In this document: piece by piece, positions 59,861 to 64,000 of the stretch | Position numbering within the stretch: the first letter of the stretch is position 1 | Layout of the letters: the number at the start of each line of letters is the position of its first letter | Virus record (IMG/VR): IMGVR_UViG_3300047548_001509 | Coordinates: 1-64,000 of that record | Reading direction: 5' to 3' (one strand) | DNA: 64,000 nt | Origin: a virus | Position numbers and translations under genes: made by a program | The notes under the pieces: model-generated | The model's database searches: none | The model's input: the letters and a program-made list of their open reading frames with translations, nothing else | Told to the model about the DNA's origin: nothing

Positions 59861-60700
59861 TCCTGTGTGTTGAAAATGAAAGAGTTGCTAAGTCTAAAAG
59901 GTATAAAATTTCAGAATGAAGATGGTACCCTCACAAAGGAAGTATATGAAGAAGCTCAAAAAATTGAACAGTATCTTAATACAAAAATCAATGAATGGGC
60001 GAGAGCAGAACTAAAATCTAATGACCCTAGATTCTCATTTAAGAGGGAATTAATTGGATCTTGTGGGTTGTTTCTGGCCAAGAAAAGATACGTTCTTCAT
60101 ATGCTTGATGACGAAGGTATACCATGTAGTAAATACAAGTATACTGGTGTTGAGGTTGTAAGAACAACAATGCCAAAGCAAATTAAGCCGTATGCAAAGA
60201 AGATTATTGAAACAATGATTTCAACAAAGTCTAGAGCAGAAGTAGATAAAGTTGTTCAGGAGTGTTATGAGATATTCAAAACACTTCCAATTAAAGATCT
60301 TGCTTTTGTTATGGGTATTAAAGGATACAGAAAATACACAAGCAGCTTAACAGATTTTAACATCCCTTCTGGTACAGGTACACCGGTTCATGTTAAATCA
60401 GCGTATTATTATAATAAATTCCTAAAAGAGTTTAACATTGAAAACAAGTACGAAACTATTAATGATGGTGATAAGTGTAGGTTTTTTTATGTTGAACAAC
60501 CAAACAAATATAGAATTGAGTCATGTGGTTTTAAGTATGAATGGCCTGAAGAATTAAACGATATTATAAAAATTGATCATGAGAAAATGTTTAACAAAAT
60601 TCTATTCTCAATGATTGAAAGATTTTATGATTGTGTATCATGGCAAATAAGAAAACCAAGCGAAAATGTTAGAGTAGAACTAGTGGATTTGTTTGGTTAA
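59732..60700 (+). CDS. gp43: DNA polymerase gp43, C-terminal part with C-intein
   Basis: The first 43 residues are a C-intein (YVYDMEVDSEEHTFFANDILIHN, quoted in part). The C-extein starts at Ser44 (SCVLKMKELLS) and restores TGDTD|SCVLK, the catalytic motif C. The remaining 279 residues hold KKRYVLHMLDDEG (the KxY region), GVEVVRTTMPKQIKPY and a C-terminal MIERFYDCVSWQ...VDLFG; the last residues resemble the clamp-binding tail (LVDLFG) of gp43. Confidence 0.95.
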   Translation: MSNVLLTNVEVEELTPFEDEYVYDMEVDSEEHTFFANDILIHNSCVLKMKELLSLKGIKFQNEDGTLTKEVYEEAQKIEQYLNTKINEWARAELKSNDPRFSFKRELIGSCGLFLAKKRYVLHMLDDEGIPCSKYKYTGVEVVRTTMPKQIKPYAKKIIETMISTKSRAEVDKVVQECYEIFKTLPIKDLAFVMGIKGYRKYTSSLTDFNIPSGTGTPVHVKSAYYYNKFLKEFNIENKYETINDGDKCRFFYVEQPNKYRIESCGFKYEWPEELNDIIKIDHEKMFNKILFSMIERFYDCVSWQIRKPSENVRVELVDLFG

Positions 60701-60719
60701 TAAGCTATAATATTCATAT

Positions 60720-61061
60720 ATGAAAAAGAAATTAGTAACTCTAATTGATTCGGTTGGTCGCTATATTATCGGTGAGCTTAAAAGTGAAGACGAGTCGTCA
60801 ATTACTCTAAAAACACCCGTAATGCTTAATGTTCAACCTGATCCAAACACAGGTAAGCTCCATGTACAAACATATCCACTTTTCTTTAAGGAGTTCCTTG
60901 TTAAGGGTTCGGATAATCTTTGGACCTATGCAAAGTCTTCTGTTGTTATTGGAAATTTAGAACTTGATGCGCAGCTTGTGCAGCAATATAATAATATTGC
61001 AAACCCTCAAGAACTTTCTAAACCAACCGATTCTAAAGTAATTAAACTTTTTGAAGATTAA
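60720..61061 (+). CDS. Small beta-rich phage protein
   Basis: A 113-residue protein (KLVTLIDSVGRYIIGELKSEDESSITLKTPVML, quoted in part) with a pattern like an Sm/SH3-type barrel, followed by a polar tail. Similar small proteins accompany polymerase and UvsX genes in marine T4-like phages. Function unknown. A TATAAT-like element lies 8 nt before its ATG. Confidence 0.75.
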   Translation: MKKKLVTLIDSVGRYIIGELKSEDESSITLKTPVMLNVQPDPNTGKLHVQTYPLFFKEFLVKGSDNLWTYAKSSVVIGNLELDAQLVQQYNNIANPQELSKPTDSKVIKLFED

Positions 61062-61062
61062 T

Positions 61063-61374
61063 ATGTACAGAGACCCATACAAAGATTGTACAATAAAAAA
61101 ATCTAAATTAAATCCCTTAACACCCTGTTCTTCTTGGGATGAAATAGCAGGTAGAATTGCAGTTCTTAAAGAAAATCTCTGCATAATATCTGAACTAGCA
61201 CATTTTGTTGATGAAAGAACGATACAGTATAGATCACAGGGAGTAGAAAGTGTATTACCTGAAGAGCTACCACAAAAGTATATAGATATACCAATATGCA
61301 AAACTATTCAGGAGCTGATTGATATTGCTATTCGAATAAAAGAAAAACTTAGTTATATTAACGATACTTTATAA
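61063..61374 (+). CDS. Hypothetical protein before uvsX
   Basis: The start at 61063 (MYRDPYKDC) directly follows the upstream stop; an ATG four codons upstream would overlap it. The 103-residue chain is mostly helical (RIAVLKENLCIISELAHFVDE). The stop overlaps the uvsX ATG by one base (TAATG), so it is coupled to UvsX. No family recognised. Confidence 0.72.
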   Translation: MYRDPYKDCTIKKSKLNPLTPCSSWDEIAGRIAVLKENLCIISELAHFVDERTIQYRSQGVESVLPEELPQKYIDIPICKTIQELIDIAIRIKEKLSYINDTL

Positions 61375-61622
61375 TGGAAAAAGATGTATTACAAGCGCTA
61401 AGTTCAATTGACGAAGTAAATCCATACGCTTCGTTTTTGAACGAGAGTACACTATCAAATATTGATGGGTATATTGATACAGGTTCATATGTCTTAAATG
61501 CATTGATTTCTGGATCGATTCATGGTGGTATCCCTATGGGAAGGGTTACAATTTTTGGAGGCCCAAGCCAATGTATAACAGCTTCACAAAAAATAAAAGT
61601 ATATGAGATGAAAACCATGTAG
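61374..61622 (+). CDS. uvsX: Recombinase UvsX, N-terminal part with 16-residue N-intein
   Basis: The N-extein is 66 residues (ALISGSIHGGIPMGRVTIFGGPSQ, quoted in part) and stops inside the Walker A motif. Cys67 begins the N-intein CITASQKIKVYEMKTM, after which comes TAG. Without splicing in trans, no Walker A would exist. The extreme N-terminal split is unlike the usual split inteins, whose N-part is about 100 residues; it resembles the rare atypically split inteins known from metagenomes (AceL-TerL, VidaL). Confidence 0.93.
   Translation: MEKDVLQALSSIDEVNPYASFLNESTLSNIDGYIDTGSYVLNALISGSIHGGIPMGRVTIFGGPSQCITASQKIKVYEMKTM
61572..61619 (+). other. uvsX split intein, N-part (16 residues)
   Basis: CITASQKIKVYEMKTM and stop. 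C-I-T-A-S-Q-K-I-K-V occupies the block A position (compare C-x-x-G-D-T-x-I-x-V). Confidence 0.85.
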
Positions 61623-61838
61623 TCGCAGGACAATCCCTTTATTACTGTAGAGGAGAGTGTCAGAAAAGATACATATAAACAACAACTAGCAAACAAAAAT
61701 GGGTTTTTAGTTATAACAGTTTGGGAGAATGACAATTTAACACACAAACTTAAGGAACTGGTGGAATTAATAGAAAAACACATTATAATTAATAATGGAG
61801 ACAATTCAGAAACTAAAAGAACTACAATACTACTATAG
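61623..61838 (+). pseudogene. Remnant of a Vsr-like homing endonuclease between the uvsX halves
   Basis: In the same frame as the uvsX N-half, directly after its TAG, 71 codons stay open: NPFITVEESVRKDTYKQQL, then NKNGFLVITVWENDN and KELVELIEKHI. 'KD..K...L...G..V..VWE.D' is the C-terminal signature of Vsr-like endonucleases. The catalytic N-terminal part is missing. It overlaps the start of the C-half. Confidence 0.78.
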
Positions 61839-62319
61839 TATTGAAAAAATTAGTGAAATTACAAATATACATCACCAAACATTATTAAAATCTATAAAAA
61901 ACAACAGGTTTACAAAAAAACTATCACAATTGATTGATATAGCTTTTAACCATCATTGTGATAGTTTTGGGGTTTTTAAGTCTATTCCAGAAATTATGGA
62001 TACATCTGCTAAGTATGTAGTAGACACACCTGATGGTTTTCAACTAATAAAGAATTTTATAACCAAAAATGTTCAGCCATGTGTTCGACTAACAACCTCT
62101 AAAGGTGCCATGATTGAATGTTCGTCAAAGCATCTAATTGAATGTATTGGTGATGAAAGATGGGTATTTGCTGGTGATCTTAGAGAACAACAGGTAGTAA
62201 CACAACTCGGTCCTGATTTTATTACGCTTTTGGAACCGATTGAAGATCAGGTTGTATATGACTTTGAAGTAGAACACCCGGAACATCGCTATTGGAGCGG
62301 TGGGTTTAGTAATCACAAT
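61795..62319 (+). other. uvsX split intein, C-part (up to 175 residues)
   Basis: It carries the remainder of block A, block B and blocks F/G ending FSNHN before Thr+1. The first 60 residues may be an unrelated HTH extension. Confidence 0.82.
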
Positions 62320-63222
62320 ACCGGAAAATCGCTCTTTGTTCTCAAGATTCTTGCTAATGCACAGAAACGAGGTTTAATACCCGTTATATTCGATACTGAA
62401 AATGCTATTGATTCTGTTTCTGCAGAAAGAATTGGTCTTGATCCATCGAAAATTAAATACGTTCCTTGTGTTACTATTGAACAAACACGAAATGCAATTT
62501 TTAAATTTCTCAATTCTGTAAAAGAAAAAGGTTTAGAAGGGAAGTTTATTATTGCTATTGATTCATTAGGTAATTTACAATCACAACAAGAGATGTCTCG
62601 GATGGAGAAAGAATCTTCTTCAGCAGACATGGGGTCAACAGCACGTGCAATGAAATCATTGATGAAGACCCTTACAAACTTGTGTGGTCTTACAAAGACA
62701 ACTGCTATTTGTACAAATCATGTTTATGATGATCCAAGTGCAATGTTTCCGTCATTAGAGAAAAATATGCCTGGTGGTAGATCTGTTGTATATCTTCCAT
62801 CAGTTACTGTTCAGTTAGCCCGCAAACCTGTAAAAGCAGATGGTGGTAAAACTATTGATGATGAATTAGAAGCAGGTCAGAAAAATTATTCTGGTGTCGT
62901 GTTGAGAGCACTTACAGTGAAGAATAGATTTATTAGACAATATCTTGAAGGTGAGATGTACTTATCATTTACATCCGGTCTTGATAGATACTATGGTCTT
63001 TTAGATCTCTGTGTTGGTTTTGGAATCATTTTACAGACAGGATCAACATATACTCTTGCTGATGGAACAAAGCTTGGTTTCTATAAGAACTTTCGCAAGA
63101 ACGTTGATTTGTGGGAAAAAACTCTTCTTCCAGAACTTGAAAAGGTAATTAAAGAAAAGTGGGCTTATTCACAAGGTGAGCAGATCCCAGACGAAACTGA
63201 AGACGTACCAGACGAAGAATAA
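61795..63222 (+). CDS. uvsX: Recombinase UvsX, C-terminal part with long C-intein
   Basis: Residues 1 to about 60 form a helix-turn-helix-like segment (YYYSIEKISEITNIHHQTL) that is not typical intein. About 66-175 are the C-intein (KYVVDTPDGFQLIKNF, KHLIECIGDERWV, VYDFEVEHPEHRYWS, SNHN). The C-extein starts at Thr176 (TGKSLFVLKILANA) and restores GGPSQ|TGKS. It then shows the RecA core: VIFDTENAID, FIIAIDSLGNLQS (Walker B), TTAICTNHVYDD and GGRSVVYLPSV. An acidic tail ends it. Spliced UvsX would be about 366 residues (T4: 391). An internal ATG at 61996 could give a shorter C-intein. Confidence 0.94.
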   Translation: METIQKLKELQYYYSIEKISEITNIHHQTLLKSIKNNRFTKKLSQLIDIAFNHHCDSFGVFKSIPEIMDTSAKYVVDTPDGFQLIKNFITKNVQPCVRLTTSKGAMIECSSKHLIECIGDERWVFAGDLREQQVVTQLGPDFITLLEPIEDQVVYDFEVEHPEHRYWSGGFSNHNTGKSLFVLKILANAQKRGLIPVIFDTENAIDSVSAERIGLDPSKIKYVPCVTIEQTRNAIFKFLNSVKEKGLEGKFIIAIDSLGNLQSQQEMSRMEKESSSADMGSTARAMKSLMKTLTNLCGLTKTTAICTNHVYDDPSAMFPSLEKNMPGGRSVVYLPSVTVQLARKPVKADGGKTIDDELEAGQKNYSGVVLRALTVKNRFIRQYLEGEMYLSFTSGLDRYYGLLDLCVGFGIILQTGSTYTLADGTKLGFYKNFRKNVDLWEKTLLPELEKVIKEKWAYSQGEQIPDETEDVPDEE

Positions 63223-63239
63223 ACACATAATTAAATTTA

Positions 63240-63270
63240 GGGAGGTGGTTTATATCACCTCCCTTTTTTT
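63240..63270 (+). terminator. Rho-independent terminator after uvsX
   Basis: GGGAGGTG / CACCTCCC (8 bp, GC-rich) with an 8-nt loop followed by seven Ts. Confidence 0.94.
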
Positions 63271-63271
63271 G

Positions 63272-63279
63272 TATAAATA
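63272..63279 (+). promoter_or_regulatory. Consensus late promoter, leaderless layout
   Basis: Exact TATAAATA directly after the uvsX terminator and 5 nt before the lipoprotein ATG. Confidence 0.85.
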
Positions 63280-63284
63280 TCAAT

Positions 63285-63557
63285 ATGCAAATTTTAAAGA
63301 TTTTGATGCTGGTTCTAGTGGTTGGTTGTACAACTACAAAACCACAAGGACTTCAAAGTAACTTTGTTTTTTCAAAAGCATATGTTGAATTGTCTTATAT
63401 TTCAAGAGACAAAACTGAGTTACAACAACTATTAACTATTGTGGAATCAAATGCAACACCACAAAAGAAATTTAACGAGTGGGATTCAAAATTTGATGAC
63501 AAAGTTAAGGTTGAAGTTTTGAAAAAATATATCAAAGAAGGACACAGAGGATTATGA
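63285..63557 (+). CDS. Small phage lipoprotein
   Basis: A 90-residue protein with a textbook lipobox: MQILKILMLVLVVGC with Cys15 followed by TTT. The mature part is helical and polar. It is transcribed from a leaderless-type late promoter, and its stop overlaps the protease gene (ATGA), so the two are made together late. Roles in lysis (o-spanin-like) or exclusion are possible; it has no clear spanin partner. Confidence 0.82.
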   Translation: MQILKILMLVLVVGCTTTKPQGLQSNFVFSKAYVELSYISRDKTELQQLLTIVESNATPQKKFNEWDSKFDDKVKVEVLKKYIKEGHRGL

Positions 63558-64000
63558 GAGTAAAATTAAAAAGTGAAAATTTCCGGTTTGTAAGACCATC
63601 TCTACCAGATAGTAGAGACATTGTTTATAAAACATCAGTGACAGCAGTATCAGAACATTCTCTAGAAGAGTTTAGAGGTCCTATATTAGACCAAGGCTCA
63701 TATGGTGCTTGTACAGGGTTTGGTACTGCAGGAATGTTAAGATCAACGTTTAAGAGACTAACAGATCTCGAAGTTGACTTTAATCCATGGTTCATTTATT
63801 ATAATGCTCGTTCTCGTTCGGGATGGCGTTATAAAGATGAAGGAGCTTACCCGCGAGAAGTGTTTAAGTCGTTGGTTAGGGATGGAGTTATTGAAGATTC
63901 GAAGTGGAACCCACAAAATAAAATTAAGGAAGATCCTCCTAAATTTAGCGATGCTGATTTAATTAAGTTTAAGTCATATAAGAGATTTGAGCTTAAAAAC
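63554..64000 (+). CDS. Papain-like (C1 family) cysteine protease, partial
   Basis: The frame runs off the right edge; 149 residues are visible. They match the start of a C1 peptidase: PSLPDSRDIVY propeptide-like region, GPILDQGSYGACTGFGTAG with Gln47 (oxyanion hole) and the catalytic Cys53, then FNPWFIYYNAR and a GAYPREVFKSLVRDGV helix. The His and Asn of the triad lie outside the window. Late expression with a lipoprotein suggests a virion-associated or host-targeting protease. Confidence 0.88.
   Translation, partial: MRVKLKSENFRFVRPSLPDSRDIVYKTSVTAVSEHSLEEFRGPILDQGSYGACTGFGTAGMLRSTFKRLTDLEVDFNPWFIYYNARSRSGWRYKDEGAYPREVFKSLVRDGVIEDSKWNPQNKIKEDPPKFSDADLIKFKSYKRFELKN

Noticed and set aside
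57422-60700. gp43 read as a pseudogene or as two polymerases
   Set aside because: The halves rejoin exactly at GDTD|S after removing the intein parts, and no polymerase motif is duplicated.
1-64000. CRISPR arrays, insertion sequences or rRNA
   Set aside because: No regularly spaced repeats, transposase motifs or rRNA-like blocks were seen on reading both strands. The mobile elements present are inteins and free-standing endonucleases.
1-64000. A planctomycete or verrucomicrobial chromosome with a prophage
   Set aside because: All regions carry T4-type morphogenesis, replication and late-transcription genes, with no integrase or housekeeping genes. The DUF1549/DUF1501 cassette is flanked by phage genes and a phage-type promoter.

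Overview
This window is a slice of a large, AT-rich, T4-like (contractile-tailed) bacteriophage genome. The T4 core is recognisable: scaffold end (gp22-like), major capsid protein (gp23), portal (gp20), gp15-like tail stabiliser, gp5-like hub and spike, gp46/gp47, gp43 polymerase, UvsX, UvsY-like, UvsW, the late sigma factor gp55, a gp62-like clamp-loader subunit, a GroES-like co-chaperonin, PhoH and class I ribonucleotide reductase. No tRNA, rRNA or CRISPR array was seen. The host is probably a member of the Planctomycetes-Verrucomicrobia group. The phage carries a secreted DUF1549/DUF1553 protein and a Tat-exported DUF1501 protein, a pair otherwise typical of that group, and its NrdB has the chlamydia-type (class Ic) metal site. 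The host is an inference, not an observation.

Layout. 1-4.2 kb (+): capsid genes, a terminator and a Vsr-like homing endonuclease. 4.2-4.9 kb (+): small virion and membrane proteins. 4.9-7.8 kb (-): QueF, P-loop enzyme, GNAT and DpdA, a 7-deazaguanine DNA-modification operon. 7.9-11 kb (+): baseplate hub and spike. 11-18 kb (-): purine and deoxynucleotide operon (phosphoribosyltransferase, split NrdA, NrdB, GMP reductase). 18-26 kb (-, one + gene): lipoprotein, portal, gp15-like, XPD/DinG-like helicase, co-chaperonin, gp62-like, DUF366. 26-33.6 kb (-): glycan cluster with five glycosyltransferase-type proteins, a DUF3431 protein, a methyltransferase and an RmlD-like reductase. 33.6-38.8 kb (+): a row of enzymes whose N-termini resemble the T4 capsid-targeting peptide (nucleotidyltransferase, KxDG ligase, HxGH nucleotidylyltransferase, retropepsin-like). 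38.9-42.9 kb (+): the DUF1549/1553 and DUF1501 pair and a second sugar reductase. 43-51 kb (mixed): FolE, QueD-like proteins, QueE, PhoH, nucleases and structural proteins. 51-63 kb (+): UvsY, UvsW, gp55, gp47, gp46, glycosyltransferase, gp43, UvsX. 63.3-64 kb (+): a lipoprotein and a papain-like protease cut by the window end.

Three essential genes are fractured by split inteins. nrdA has an intact GIY-YIG homing endonuclease between its halves. gp43 is split inside the DTDS motif and uvsX inside the Walker A motif, and both have decayed Vsr-like endonuclease remnants between the halves. The uvsX N-intein is only 16 residues long.

Many genes have a TATAAATA-type late promoter (the class read by gp55, which is encoded here) only about 5 nt upstream of the ATG. 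This predicts leaderless or nearly leaderless transcripts. FolE, QueD and QueE would make 7-deazaguanine precursors, QueF would reduce PreQ0 to PreQ1, and DpdA would insert the base into DNA. QueC is not in the window.
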